From positions 9,064,501 to 9,128,500 of the forward strand of contig JAGTTD010000008.1 of NCBI GenBank assembly GCA_018398585.1: a stretch of DNA of 64,000 bases. The letters run 5' to 3'. The notes under the pieces were generated by a model. That model saw only the letters and a list, made by a program, of their open reading frames with translations, had not been told where the DNA came from and searched no databases. The translations under genes and the position numbers were made by a program. Of the stretch, positions 19,729 to 30,132 are shown piece by piece. The stretch is from Simmondsia chinensis. Lineage: Eukaryota > Streptophyta > Magnoliopsida > Caryophyllales > Simmondsiaceae. Within the stretch, counting starts at the first letter, position 1. Every line of letters starts with the position of its first letter.

Positions 19729-21105
19729 ATGGTGTCTGTACAAGCAATTGAGTGGTTGGAGGTGTACAAATTTAGTAATGTGCTGGAGCAGATTTCTTAT
19801 CAGACCAAAATTAGTACAATAGATGCTTTAACTGATGTGTTTGAAGTTGGAAGATCCCCTGAGGTTGTGGTGGAGTTTGGTTTCAGTTTTGGGTTTGGAA
19901 TGACAGTGTTTGACAACAAATTGGCAAGTGTATGGAGTTCCAAACTAAGGCTAGGTATCAATCAAGCTATGGACAAAGAACATGCTCCAATGGTGCAACC
20001 AAATGTGAGACCTCCTGAATTTATGGTGGAGGTCCAGTACTTGAGGAATGGAGCAAATTCAGTAGTAAAAATTGAGCTATTCAACCAAGATCTGTCAAGT
20101 TGGGTAGCTGCAAAAGTAGAAGTAGTTCAGAGAGGATCTGATGGTGTAGTGAGCTTCTTGTGTGTAACTAAAGATAGTAAGCATAGCCAAGTAGTGATTC
20201 AGAAGATAGCCATTGGATTGTTGATTGAGTATGGAATCGAAAGAGGCATGGCAGCTGTTGAGAAATTGAGACAAGTTCTGAATTCAAGCACTGAGATCTG
20301 TTTTGTAACACTGTTGCAGCATATTACATCAGGTGGAAGAGGCAGTATATACATTAGCTGTGGAGTTAAGAATGGATCAGCCCTTGCTCCAGAATTATGC
20401 ACAGCTGTTCAGATGGTCCATGGGTTCCTTATGCTAGTGTACTTCGTGTTCATACTTAAGCTCATTGACAAGAAAGCAAAGCTTGATCATTTGAAGCAAA
20501 TTTGGTGGCTGGAAAAGCTGAGAATTCAAGTTGTTTTTGAAGGAGATAGCTGCAGCACCTTGTTTGAATGTAGGAAGATCAAGTTGGTCCAAACAAAAGC
20601 TGAAAGATTTGTGAACCATCTGAAAGATTTTCGAGCTGAAGTCACAAGTGTTCAAGTGAACAAGATTGGACAGCAATATATTCGAAATTTCTGGTGCATC
20701 CTCACTATGTTTTGTCAAGATCAAAGAATGGGAGCCTATGGTGTGATCTATGTAAGATTATTGAAAGAGGAAGCTAAAATTTCCAGATCACTTAAGTTCA
20801 AAGTCAAGATGCTTACAACAATCTTCAAAGTGGCTGTTGAAAATGTTTGGAAAATTGCACTTCCTTCACTGTTAGAAATAAATGTGTTGCTCAAATGGAG
20901 TGGGATTGGTGCTATTATGACTTTGGGCAGATGTATTAACTTGTCCGCAGCAAGAAGCTTCCATATGGACAAGAATCGAGCTGAAATCTGTAATATCCGC
21001 AGCTATGTATTGTCTTGGTTATACACTGCTGAATTCTTGAAGTCTGTAGCACATCATGTGGAATTGGAAACAATCAAGTGTTTGTTGAGCTTGGTGGATG
21101 TTTAA
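19729..21105 (+). CDS. unknown ORF B of the pol-less LTR element
   Basis: A 458-residue frame from the ATG at 19729 (MVSVQAIEWLEVYKF); an in-frame GTG lies at 19699. It is in the same frame as ORF A, separated by TAA at 19468, TAA near 19636 and TGA near 19687, so the two may once have formed one protein of about 800 residues. Hydrophobic stretches occur (for example MLVYFVFILKLI near residue 240), with scattered Cys and Trp. No catalytic motif of protease, RT, RNase H or integrase is present. A captured host sequence or a drifting non-coding interior that stays open by chance are alternatives. Length alone argues mildly for past selection. Confidence 0.35.
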   Translation: MVSVQAIEWLEVYKFSNVLEQISYQTKISTIDALTDVFEVGRSPEVVVEFGFSFGFGMTVFDNKLASVWSSKLRLGINQAMDKEHAPMVQPNVRPPEFMVEVQYLRNGANSVVKIELFNQDLSSWVAAKVEVVQRGSDGVVSFLCVTKDSKHSQVVIQKIAIGLLIEYGIERGMAAVEKLRQVLNSSTEICFVTLLQHITSGGRGSIYISCGVKNGSALAPELCTAVQMVHGFLMLVYFVFILKLIDKKAKLDHLKQIWWLEKLRIQVVFEGDSCSTLFECRKIKLVQTKAERFVNHLKDFRAEVTSVQVNKIGQQYIRNFWCILTMFCQDQRMGAYGVIYVRLLKEEAKISRSLKFKVKMLTTIFKVAVENVWKIALPSLLEINVLLKWSGIGAIMTLGRCINLSAARSFHMDKNRAEICNIRSYVLSWLYTAEFLKSVAHHVELETIKCLLSLVDV

Positions 21106-21905
21106 GCACTACAAATTTTGGATAAGATCCAAGATGAAATTATGGCAGCTGCATTCTTATGGGATTTCAATGTGTTCTATTGCCAAGATCAGGATATGGG
21201 GCTGTTTTAGTTGCACTTGGGAATGTCTACAAGCAGATTTTGATACTTGGTTCACTTGGTTTCAGTTTGGAAGACCACTAAATGAGAGTTCTTCATCTGA
21301 TGCAAGCTCAGATAGCAGGATTTTGGGCTGGAATACTTTAGGATCTGCATCATATAATGTGCTGCTGCTGCTGCAATATTTCAGTAAGCTGGAGGCTCTC
21401 TTCAGCTGCAAATTCAACAAGGATTCTACTTGTTTTCCCTGCAATTCAGAGTTAGTGGTGTTCAAAGACTTCATATGTGGTCTATGGGGTATACCGACAT
21501 ACAAATTCAATTGTGCAGCATACTACAAGTAGAAATTCAGAAGTGTTGATGCGTTTTATGGTTCTCTGCAGCAAGATAGAGTATTGAGCTGTATTAACTG
21601 CATCATGAGGTGTCGTGGATGTGTTATTGATGTTAGGATAGTTTGGATTGATTTGTGCAGACCACTAGATGTAGAACTCTCCAACTCAGATGCAAGTAAG
21701 GACAACAAGACCTTGGGCCTAAATTACTTCACAATCTGTATCAATATGGAGTTCTTCAGCTGCAATTCAAATCTTGTCACATACATGGTCTTGCTGTTGT
21801 ATGTTGTTGCAAGGCAGTCAGCACACTCAAGCTTTCTTCTATTGCAACAAGTGATTCAACTCCCTTCCCTTCTTGAGGACAAGAATGTTTTCAAGGGAAA
21901 AGGAA
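21098..21905 (+). other. 3-prime interior of the pol-less element with repeated modules
   Basis: Two further open frames (21098-21532 and 21584-21913, the latter running into the LTR) cover this part. They share a repeated module: GACCACTARATG followed by TCAGATGCAAG-like sequence near 21273 and again near 21660. The purine tract AAGGGAAAAGGAA at 21893-21905 ends the interior. Coding function is doubtful. Confidence 0.45.
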
Positions 21906-22446
21906 TGTTATGACTCGGGAATCTAAGCCGCGAGCCGGAGGTGGCTGTGCTACTGAGGTGTTCTGGTGGGTAGCTGCTGCTTGTGGTTGTTGTTGTTGGT
22001 TGTTTGTTTAGCTTAAGAAGATGTAATATTTGGTTAAGTGTTGCGTTGTAGTAGCTAGCTGCGTAATGTAATAAGCTGCAGCAGCAGCTTAGCTGGTAGT
22101 AGTTGGTGGTTTGGTGCCATGCTTAAGCGATAATGTGTTAGGCATTGTACTAGTTATGGTAGTTAGATATTTTCAGTTGATCTAGATATTTTCCTTGCTT
22201 AAGTCAGTTTCTAGGCTTACTTGATTCAATGTAATAGATCTTGTTACGTAAGTAGTATAAATAGGAAGGCTCTAGCTTGTAATCTCATAACTTTGATGAA
22301 TGAAAATTGATATTTTTGATATCTCTCTCTCTGCTTCTCATCTCCTTTCACTTTTTATCTCATCTAAACTCTAAATTCTCTCCTCATCCCATAGTCTCAC
22401 TATCTCAACCTAGGTTAAGATCCAAGAGTAATTTTGAATCTTAACA
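21906..22446 (+). repeat. 3-prime LTR of the pol-less element
   Basis: Starts TGTTATGACT after the purine tract and ends TTAACA before the TTGAA target repeat. About 95 percent identical to 17135-17674 by eye. Confidence 0.92.
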
Positions 22447-22639
22447 TTGAAATAGTTGCAGAAATTAAAATTTGGAGATATTACTACAGACAAAAACATT
22501 GTTCGAACAATATGAAGAAGCTAGCCTAAAAAATTTGAGCATATTGTTGCTATTATAGAGGAGTAAAAAAAGACTGCCTACTATAGGGTGGACCTAATGG
22601 ATTCATTAAAAGCCAATGAAAAAAAGAATAAGTAATTTC

Positions 22640-23703
22640 GTTGAAACAACTTATGAGCATGCAAAGCCGGGTTCTTGTTGTCTCATGGGTTGATTATGAT
22701 TGGCTTTCTTCTTCCACGAGAAGTTCGGATGATTGTGCCACCCAAGATTGTAGGTGTTGGAGAACGGGTCGCAATTTCCCGAATATCCTTGAGCTGTATG
22801 AACATGTTCCTGTACATATTCGGGAAATTGTAACGCATATAAACAATTAAGTACATAATGGTCCTCACCCTAACAAATGCCACACGGAGTAGTACCACTC
22901 GATAACTCAGCTGCATAGACTGGTAGCACATTAGTAGGATTCGCATGCAAGTTCATAAGCTGATCCATCTTCCTGCTAAGGGCGTCCAGTCGAAGGTTAA
23001 TGTCATCGGTAGGTGCTATTTCGTAGACATCGCGTGTGTCCCCTCTAACCACCCTCACAGAAGAAGCTTGGTTGAGAGAGTGTTCGCTGAGGCGCTCAAA
23101 TAGCATCCACGCCTAGTCCTCATCTTGTTGGTTAAATGCTCCCCCGCATGAAGCATTAACCATTTCCTTGTTGGAAGCTGTGAGACCATCATAGAAATTC
23201 TGCACAAGAACGTACTTGGGTGACCCGTGGTGGGGACAGCTTATAAGAAGCTCCTTAAATCTATCCTAACTCTCATGGAATTGTTCCTGATCCTTTTGTT
23301 CAAAACAGTTGATTGCACATCTAACGGCCATAGTTCTGGCTTTAGGATAAAACTTGATCAGGAACTTTTGCTGGAGGTCAGCCCAAGTGGTGATCTCACC
23401 TCTCGGGAGAGATTGAAACTATCTTTTGGCTACATCCTTTGGTGCGAATGGAAAAAGACGTAGTCGAACAGCATTAGTTGAGACACCTTGAAAATAACAA
23501 GTTTCACAAATTTCTATAAATGCATCAAGGTACTCATATGGGCTCTCTATCGGCTTCCCATAGAAAGTGGGAAGCATGTTGATGATCTCAAGCTTAATTT
23601 CGAAGTTTGCGTTACCAACGGCGGGTAACGTAACTCCAGCGGGTCCAACGTACGTGTGCGGAATAAAGTGGTCCCTAATCGTATGCGGTGCAAAGTTAGC
23701 CAT
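22640..23703 (-). pseudogene. Athila-like gag
   Basis: The ATG at 23703 starts MANFAPHTIRDHF. Then come FEIKLEIINMLPTFYGKP, LDAFIEICETC, LRLFPFAPKDVAKR-stop-FQSLPRGEITTWADL, RFKELLISCPHHGSP and VQNFYDGL, all in order as in Athila/Tat gag. The C-terminal part has LRLDALSRKMDQL, a CCHC-like CGIC...EDHYVLNC, and NLGWHNHPNFSW near 22690. Three in-frame stops stand where Trp is usual (for example KRW to KR-stop), consistent with G-to-A decay. Gag coats the RNA in the particle. This is a near-complete but inactive frame of about 355 codons. Confidence 0.75.
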
Positions 23704-23930
23704 TATAAAAAATATAACTAAAACAAAAAAAAATGTGAAAATAAAACAGAAAAGTAAACTAATGAAAAATAAGTTTTTTTTTAAACAAAGAAAAAAATTA
23801 AATTTAAAATTAAAAAATAAAAATAGTAAAATAAAATAACTAAAAGTAAACGGAAAAAAGAAGTAAAGTAAATTTTTTTTCTTAAAAAAAATAAAATAAC
23901 TTGTTAATTCCAAAATCGACTTAGCTTACC

Positions 23931-23951
23931 GATTCCCCGGCAACGGCGCTA
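23931..23951 (-). promoter_or_regulatory. primer binding site, Athila/Tat class
   Basis: On the - strand TAGCGCCGTTGCCGGGGA, one base from the TGGCGCCGTTGCCGGGGA form of Athila/Tat elements, commonly assigned to tRNA-Asp. Confidence 0.75.
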
Positions 23952-23956
23952 AAAAC

Positions 23957-24990
23957 TTTATGTGTTTTAAATGTGTGCTTTAAAACTGTCTACTCGCAAG
24001 CGTACGAGATCGTTATAGCTAAATCGGGTATACGGGTCGTATCCGTAAGGAATCGGAGTTAAGTTGGATTTTGTTATTAACGAGCAGTTGAAATTGAGTT
24101 TTGTTGGTTTAAATAATTTGTTAACTAAAATAGCAAAACTAACAATAAGCTAAAAGTGTCAATTCAATTGAGGTTAGTTCAGGGAATGAATTCAAGGTAG
24201 TATTACTCGCATCCCGTCATTATATTGTACTATGACAATGATTTAGGAGGCTTAGGCTACAAGCACTAAGCCTGGGTTAGTATTTAAATTAGGGCTTAGG
24301 GTAATGAACTAGTTTAAAGGCATAACCTATCATATCATCCCTACATGTAGCATAGGTTATCTCATTAGTACTACTTAATTCCTTTATCACTCCTAACAAA
24401 ATATTAATTTGTATAAAGATTGTATTTAGAGTTAGGTACAACCTCAACTCTAACCACGCGTGAAAACCAGTTATATTATGGTCTAGGCTACAAGCTCGTA
24501 GACTAACGCTAACAATTTGAAAATCTTAACATGGCCACAAGCTCACACAAAGAAAACCAAACAACGATCATAAATTCCCCATAGGGGTACATAACAAGCC
24601 CATTGTTTATAATAAAATATAAATCTGGGATACGGACGGCTACCCGTCCTTCATCCCCAAACTAAGAATATTTACTCCTCCATGGGAGTTTTACACATCA
24701 TAAAACTCAAAGAAAGGAAGATAAAATGCGCAAAAATAAATAGAAGAATAAACTCCCTCAATTGATATTGACGTTAATCCTTGCTTTGTTTCCCCCAGTA
24801 CTCCGACCACCTGTACTTCGGCTTTTGAGAACCCTTTGGATCTCGTAGCGGCTTTCGGGAAGGAGAGGATGAGAGGAGGTGTGGCAAAAGATCCCTAACA
24901 TAATTAGGTATTCGATATTTAAATCGCTCGGCGGCGGCGGCGTGGGTGTGTTGTGCGGCCCTCCTCCCTCCATCCATATATATATATATA
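23957..24990 (-). repeat. 5-prime LTR of the Athila-like element (approximate)
   Basis: About 1 kb upstream of the primer site on the - strand. Words such as ACTCGCAAGCGTACGAG close to the primer site resemble the U5 ends of Tat-type LTRs. There is no second copy in the window to fix the edges. A GC-rich stretch at 24940-24970 next to the TA tract may be the promoter end. Confidence 0.5.
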
Positions 24991-25100
24991 TATATATATA
25001 AAGTATAATATAATATAATCTAATATAAAATATTATATAAATATAATATAATAAAATATATAAATATAGTATAATATAATATATATATATATTAACTATC
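24971..25100. repeat. TA microsatellite and TATAA-rich tract
   Basis: About 13 TA units at 24975-25002, then degenerate ATATAATATAA repeats to 25100. Confidence 0.85.
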
Positions 25101-25332
25101 TACGAGATCTATTTGAGTTACCGAATTACAACTCAATTGGTCATTCTTTTCCACATGTGGTCGGGTTTCTCAAAGTAGTCTTCAATTATGCCACAATAGT
25201 GCTTGATTTTTCCACTTTTCAACCTTTGTTTGCTCCGTTGCATTCTAAGCCAAATTGTACCTAGATTACAATAAAACACACATGTAAAAGCCGAATATAT
25301 GGCAGGAATGGGAAATAAAATATGTAAAAATC
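25101..25332. other. unassigned sequence
   Basis: Nothing recognised between the TA tract and the first copia gag codons. Confidence 0.4.
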
Positions 25333-25760
25333 AAGTGCATCAGCGAGTTTACTTCTATCATACAAGAATTAAAGGAATTGGATAATGTTCCTAAGGACGA
25401 GGACCAAGCTATGTTGTTACTATATTCACTCCCTAATTCGTGTAAGGTCTTTGTAAAAAGCATGATATACGGGGATAGGCCGACTATTACTATTGATGAG
25501 GTGAAAAGAAACCTTGTGAGTAAAGAACGGGTAGATAGGGAGTTATCTGACTTGGTGAATGACTCTAGTAGTTGTTTGCATGTGAGAGGTAGAACAGAAC
25601 ATAAGGGATCCGATGGTGGGAAGAAGTCTTGGTCTAAATCTAGACATAAGAATTTGTCGTGCCATTGCTGTCACAAGAAAGGGCACATAAAGAAGAACCG
25701 TTATTAATATAAAAGTAAATTGAAAGAAGATAACAGGAGTGACCAAGTAAAGATAAGTCT
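25333..25760 (+). pseudogene. copia gag, C-terminal half
   Basis: IIQELKELDNVPKDEDQAML and SMIYGDRPTITIDEVKRNLV match the related gag. The zinc knuckle reads CHCCHKKGHIKKNR, so the last Cys has become Arg. A TAA follows near 25705. Confidence 0.75.
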
Positions 25761-25799
25761 GCTGAGGCTAGTGTTGTAGAGGATGATAGTGATTGAGAG

Positions 25800-26430
25800 T
25801 TTCTTTTAGTTGCTGATTCTCAGTCCAGGTCCAAGGATAAGTGGGTCATGGATTCGGGTTGTTCATATCATGTTAGTCCAAATAGAGACTGATTTTCCAC
25901 GTATAAGTCTATACCGGGTGGAGTTGTCTTGATGGGTAACAACGCTGCATGTAAGGTAGTGGGGATTTGGACAATTTGTGTGAGGATGTTTGATGGGACT
26001 AGTAGAACTTTGAGTGATGTACGTCACGTCGCGGAGTTGAAGAAAAACTTGATTTGTCTAGGTACCCTTGAGTCTAATGGGTATAAGTACACTGCTGAAG
26101 GTGGATTCATGCGGGTCAGTAAGGGTGGCTTAGTTGTGATGAAAGGGAAAAGGGTAGGTGCTTTGTATGAGCTTGCAGGTACTACCGTGACAGGTTTAGT
26201 TGATATTCCACATCTACTATGACAGATGCAGAGATCACGAGACTGTGGCACATGAGACTGGGTCACATTGGTGATAAGGCGTTGTCAGAGTTGAGTAAAA
26301 GGGGACTGCTTTGTGGTCAGTCAACGGGACTGATGGATTTTTGTGAGCACTCTGTGTATGGGAAGCAGTGCATCAGACAAAGGGAACGTTAGATTACATA
26401 CATTCTGATCTATGGGGACCTTCCAGAGTG
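25800..26430 (+). pseudogene. copia protease and pre-integrase remnant
   Basis: WVMDSGCSYHVSPNRD holds the protease active site at about 25846, with a stop after NRD. DVRHVAELKKNLICLGTLES follows. After a stop at 26221 the GAG-pre-integrase motif [11 protein letters not shown] appears at about 26244 and [14 protein letters not shown] near 26308. The integrase catalytic core is absent. Confidence 0.75.
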
Positions 26431-26464
26431 GCTTCTAAAAGAAACTCTCCATCACTGATGATCC

Positions 26465-28031
26465 TCTACAACTGTTGAGTCTTTAGCTGACAGTGAGTCA
26501 ACTTCGTATTCAGAGGCTATATCGAGATCAGATGCTGAGAAGTGGCTCGTTGCTATAAATGAAGAGATGCAGTCTCTTCATAAGAACCAGACATGGGAAT
26601 TGGTGAAGCCTCAAACAGGGAAAAGACTGATTGGTTGCAAATGGGTCTTCAAAAGAAACGAAGGTATCCCTGGAGTTAAAGATGCAAGATTCAAGGAACC
26701 TTTGGTAGCTAAAGGCTACAGTCAGGTACAGGGTGTAGATTTTCATGGTATATTTTAACCTGTATTTAGACATACTTCGATTTGTGCGCTTTTTTCTTTA
26801 GTAGCCATGCATGACTTAGAGCTTGAGCAGTTAAATGTAAAGACTGCATTTTTACATGGTGAGCCAGAAGAGAGTATCTATATGCATCAGCCAGAGGGCT
26901 CCGTTGTAGAAGGAAAGGAAGACCATGTATGTTTGCTTAAGAAGTCTTTGTATGGTTTGAAGCAATCTCCTAGACAGTGGTATAGCAGATTTGATCAGTT
27001 CATGACAGGTCATGGGTACATCAGGAGTAAGTACAACATCTGTGTGTACTTCAGAAAGACTGATACAGGCTCCTTTGTTTATTTGCTTTTGTACGTTGAT
27101 GATATGTTGATTGCAGCACGAACATGACGGATGTTGATGACTTGAAATCTATGTTGAAGAGTGAGTTTAAGATGAAAGATCTTGGAGCAGCTAAGAAGAT
27201 TTTAGGCATGGAGATTCGTAGAGACCGAAAAGCAGGAAAATTATACTTGTCACAGGAGAAGTATATTGAGAAGGTATTAAACAGATTTCATATGAAGGAC
27301 GCTAATCTAGTTGGCACGCCTCTAGCAGTTCACTTCAGGCTTTCAGCATTTGATTCGCCTCAGACTGAGGAGGATGTCAGGTACATGTCTCAGATTCCCT
27401 ATTCTAGTGCAGTGGGCAGTATTATGTATGCGATGGTCTATATGCATCCAGATATTGCTTTTGCAGTGAGCACAGTCAATAGATACATGGCAAATCCAAG
27501 TAAAGAGCATTGGCATACAGTAAAATGGATTCTCAGGTATTTTCATGGAACTTTTGATGTTTATTTGGAATATGGGAAAAGTAAGTGTTGCTTGGTTGGG
27601 TATGTAAATTCTGATTATGGTGGAGACCTCGATAAGAAGAAGTCCACATCAGGGCATGTGTTTTGTTTAGGGGACACAACTATCAATTGGAGAGCGTGTC
27701 TATAGTCTGTTACATCACAGTCTACTACTAAGGCCGAATACATAGTAGTCACAGAAGCATTCAAAGAAGCCGTCTGGTTGAGGGGTTTGATTAGTGAGAT
27801 CAGTGTTGAGCAGGGCACTGTTAGAGTCTACTGTGATAGTCAGTCCGCCATTCACCTAGTAAAGGATCAGATGTCGCATCATGACAGAACGAAGCATATA
27901 GATATGAAGCATCATTTCATTAGAGATTTGATTGATGAGCGGAAGGTGGAGTTGAAAAAGATAGTGACTGTGGACAATCCAACTGACATGTTCACTAAGA
28001 TACTACCAGGAAGCAAATTTGAGCATTGCTA
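26465..28031 (+). pseudogene. copia reverse transcriptase and RNase H
   Basis: From SRSDAEKWLVAINEEMQSL through KLIGCKWVFKRN-like sequence, VKTAFLHGEPEESIYMHQPEG and SLYGLKQSPRQWYSRFD to the catalytic YVDDMLIA near 27096, this is a nearly complete copia RT. A frame change follows near 27120, then LGMEIRRDRKAGKLYLSQEKY and the RNase H part with STTKAEYI, YCDSQSAIHL and TKHIDMKHHFIRD. Stops at about 26757 and 27703 and a deletion of integrase inactivate it. It is the best preserved RT in the window. Confidence 0.85.
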
Positions 28032-28139
28032 GAATTTGGTGGGTCTTTGCGTTTGATGTGTGTTAGCCCCGGTTGAGGGAGCATTTGTGGAGAAGGTGGT
28101 GTTATTTTATTATTGATGTTAATTTTGAAGGTGAAAATT

Positions 28140-28621
28140 TGTTAGGAAAATGTCTCAAAATTCCTTGGAAAATAAGTGAGGAGGCCGTGAGGGTGCCGAT
28201 CGATCGGGGGAAATACCGATCGATCGGGTAGGTAAGCAGAATTAAAGATCTGAAGCCGTAGCAGCGCCGATCAATAGGGACTCCCCGATCGATCGGGAGC
28301 CGCGTTTTCACGCGTGTATAAATAGTGACATAGGGTTCGTCCGATTTATATCCAATTATAATTCTTTGAGATTTCCCTGGTGGCGCCACACCAAAAGAGT
28401 GAGAGAGAGAGAGAGAAAAGGAGTGATTGTAATTCTTCTTTTCGATTCAATAATAAAAGCTCCAATCTTCGCCCGTAGTTTTCTCCCCTCTCGATTGCAG
28501 AGGGGTTTCCACGTAAATCCTTGTCTCATTTGTTTCTTTTCTCTTTGAGTCCATTTACTTCTCGTATTGTCGTGGTATTTGATTCGGATTGCATACTAGG
28601 AGTTGAGTTTTTCCGCACACA
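28140..28621 (+). repeat. 3-prime LTR of the truncated copia
   Basis: Starts TGTTAGG after the purine-rich AATTTTGAAGGTGAAAATT and ends near CCGCACACA. Three CCGATCGATCGG palindromes (28196, 28216, 28285) and one degenerate copy (28267) precede a TATAAATAG box at 28316. A GA microsatellite is at 28398-28416. The right edge is set by resemblance to the - strand family LTR. Confidence 0.75.
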
Positions 28622-28769
28622 AAGATTAAAGGCATTTTGTGTATTTATCAATTCAGGAATTAAACAAAAAGACGAAGTGGTAACCAAATGAGAATCCTCA
28701 AAATTGACAAAAGACGATAGTTCTTGTTAAAATAGTTCGAAAATCTTTTTAGAACTCAGTGAAGTAAAC

Positions 28770-28960
28770 AGAAGTTGACAGTTTGTTACATTTCACAATA
28801 AAATGGGACAACGAAAAGAAAAGGCCACACAATTGATGAAAAGGCACATAGTATGCTAAAAAGAAAAAAAGTTTACCAGATGAATTTTGGGATAAAGTGG
28901 TCAATACTATTGTCTATATTCCCAACAAATCTCTACGAAATTCGTCCCAAATAAAACTCC
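28770..28960 (+). pseudogene. copia integrase fragment
   Basis: Frame from about 28775 reads SQ-stop-NGTTKRKGHTIDEKAHSMLKRKKLPDEFW-like sequence followed by VVNTIVYIPNKS, the C-terminal part of a copia integrase core (usual NG.AER.NRTI...AR.ML). It lies beyond the LTR of the preceding element, so it comes from a different insertion. Confidence 0.65.
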
Positions 28961-28989
28961 ATATAAGGGAAGATATAGCATAAAGTCAA

Positions 28990-29542
28990 TTGGCAACAAT
29001 TTCATTGGCTACATGAGCTTATTCTCTCATTCCCTCTCAACATTTGGAAATATTCAATGAAAATGGTGAGAAATTGTGTTTTTGTAGGGTACAATGATGA
29101 ATCTAAAGGATATCATCTAATTGATCCACTATACAACAACTTATCATATCAACTGTTTATGATATGAATTTACTGTGGTAGGATGAGCCCAACTTAAGAT
29201 CCATGTGGTGGGATGAGCCAAACTTAAGATCCATGATAGGATCACCGTGCTCTCTTTCTCCTCCTTAAGGTATGGATTACCTTTCGTATTTACTTGTGTC
29301 TTCCTCATTTCTTGAGGCAATGAGCCATTATTTATAAAGTTGTGGCCCCTTTGATGGTATTTTTACATGCACATTTGGAGCTCTTCTTGCACACCCAATA
29401 GGAGCCTTCTTACACGCCCAGCTAGGATGCCTATAAATATCAACAAAGGTGTAATATGAAATGAAAGCATGAGATTGGGAAAGACAACACGCCAGTTGAA
29501 CTTCGTGCTCACAACAATCCCTTATTCTTGAAAAAACATGAA
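28990..29542. other. unassigned sequence with a short tandem repeat
   Basis: No gene recognised. It contains a 30-bp tandem repeat listed separately and ends at the copia LTR. Confidence 0.4.
29175..29234. repeat. two tandem 30-bp units
   Basis: Units GTGGTRGGATGAGCC plus MAACTTAAGATCCAT at 29175-29204 and 29205-29234 differ at two positions. Confidence 0.85.
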
Positions 29543-29943
29543 TGTCCTTTTAGGAAACACAACAACTAAAATCCAACAAAAGATCAACGTGAAAATGAGA
29601 TTAAACCAATAAGATTTTCAAAATTGCCTACGTACATGAAGTTGTAGGAATGTTTTATTGATTGAAACTTTACAGAGAGTTTTTCTTCTGATTCGCATAG
29701 CTCTCACAAATGCTAAACAAGTTTTATATAGGCACACATAAAGAAACCCAAAATTCTTCAGCTGGGATCCTCCACTCCATAGACTTGGCGTATAATGGTA
29801 TAAAACCAGGCCCCACATAAGAAGCCTGACAAATCCCTCGCTTGGAGACTGGTTTACCATGCACCCAAAACAGTCAACGAACCATCTATCCCAAAAGCTT
29901 AAGCTCATGGGTGAAGGCCCAGGAACAGTTTTATACCCTAACA
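29543..29943 (-). repeat. 3-prime LTR of the split copia
   Basis: On the - strand it starts TGTTAGGGTATAAAAC after the purine tract GTGAGGGGGCA. Its left edge is fixed by comparison with the LTR starting at 44123. Confidence 0.75.
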
Positions 29944-30094
29944 TGCCCCCTCACGCAAAGGTCCATTGGCTTGAAGCGTGAATAGGACACAGACCCACCT
30001 CATACTTTGTATTTAAATTATTTTTAATATTGAAAGTGGGGGCAGCTGAGATTCGAACTCGTGACCTCTAGGTCAATAGGGTCCTGATACCATG
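29944..30094 (-). mobile_element. SINE-like tRNA-related module beside the purine tract
   Basis: Read on the - strand from 30094: ATGGTATCAGGAC resembles a Pol III A box and GAGTTCGAATC (30060-30050) is a good B box. A GGCAGC trailer and about 100 bp to the purine tract follow. tRNA-derived SINEs have this head. Here it abuts the 3-prime LTR of the copia, so it may be a resident part of the element or an insertion. Confidence 0.35.
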
Positions 30095-30132
30095 TCAAAA
30101 ACAGTATCAATCACCTCCATCCCTGCAACTCA

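Larger units (their letters stand above)
17135..22446 (+). mobile_element. LTR element without recognisable gag or pol, carrying its own long frames
   Basis: A structurally complete 5312-bp element: LTRs at 17135-17674 and 21906-22446, a tRNA-Met primer site, a purine tract, and 5-bp target duplications TTGAA at 17130-17134 and 22447-22451. The LTRs differ at about 29 positions of 540 (counted by eye, about 5 percent), mostly transitions. The 4.2-kb interior shows none of the expected motifs: no CCHC knuckle, DSG, integrase HHCC or YVDD/FDD. Instead it has a leader of about 1 kb rich in TGATCAG-type words and one frame running from 18694 to 21105 with three stops. It must move using proteins of another element. 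Confidence 0.9.
22640..24990 (-). mobile_element. Ty3/gypsy element of Athila/Tat type, 5-prime part only
   Basis: On the - strand, from right to left: LTR (about 24990-23957), a primer site of the TGGCGCCGTTGCCGGGGA class, an AT-rich leader, and gag down to about 22640. Protease and pol are absent, so the element is truncated. The right LTR edge is unclear because it runs into a TA-rich tract. Confidence 0.7.
25333..28621 (+). mobile_element. Ty1/copia element, 5-prime truncated (same family as 7668-10699)
   Basis: Gag starts abruptly in its middle at about 25333, with no 5-prime LTR. Protease, a short pre-integrase remnant, RT, RNase H and a 3-prime LTR follow on the + strand. The integrase core is deleted between about 26430 and 26465. 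Gag and protease align closely with the - strand copia at 7668-10699, and the 3-prime LTR shares its TGTTAGG start and CCGATCGATCGG palindromes. Confidence 0.88.

Noticed and set aside
23419..23913. Hydrophobic N-terminal extension of the Athila-like gag upstream of 23703
   Set aside because: The Phe-rich part is the A/T-rich leader read in frame. The gag start is the ATG at 23703.
30040..30094. tRNA gene
   Set aside because: A and B boxes are present, but there is no cloverleaf with acceptor stem. It is at most a SINE head.
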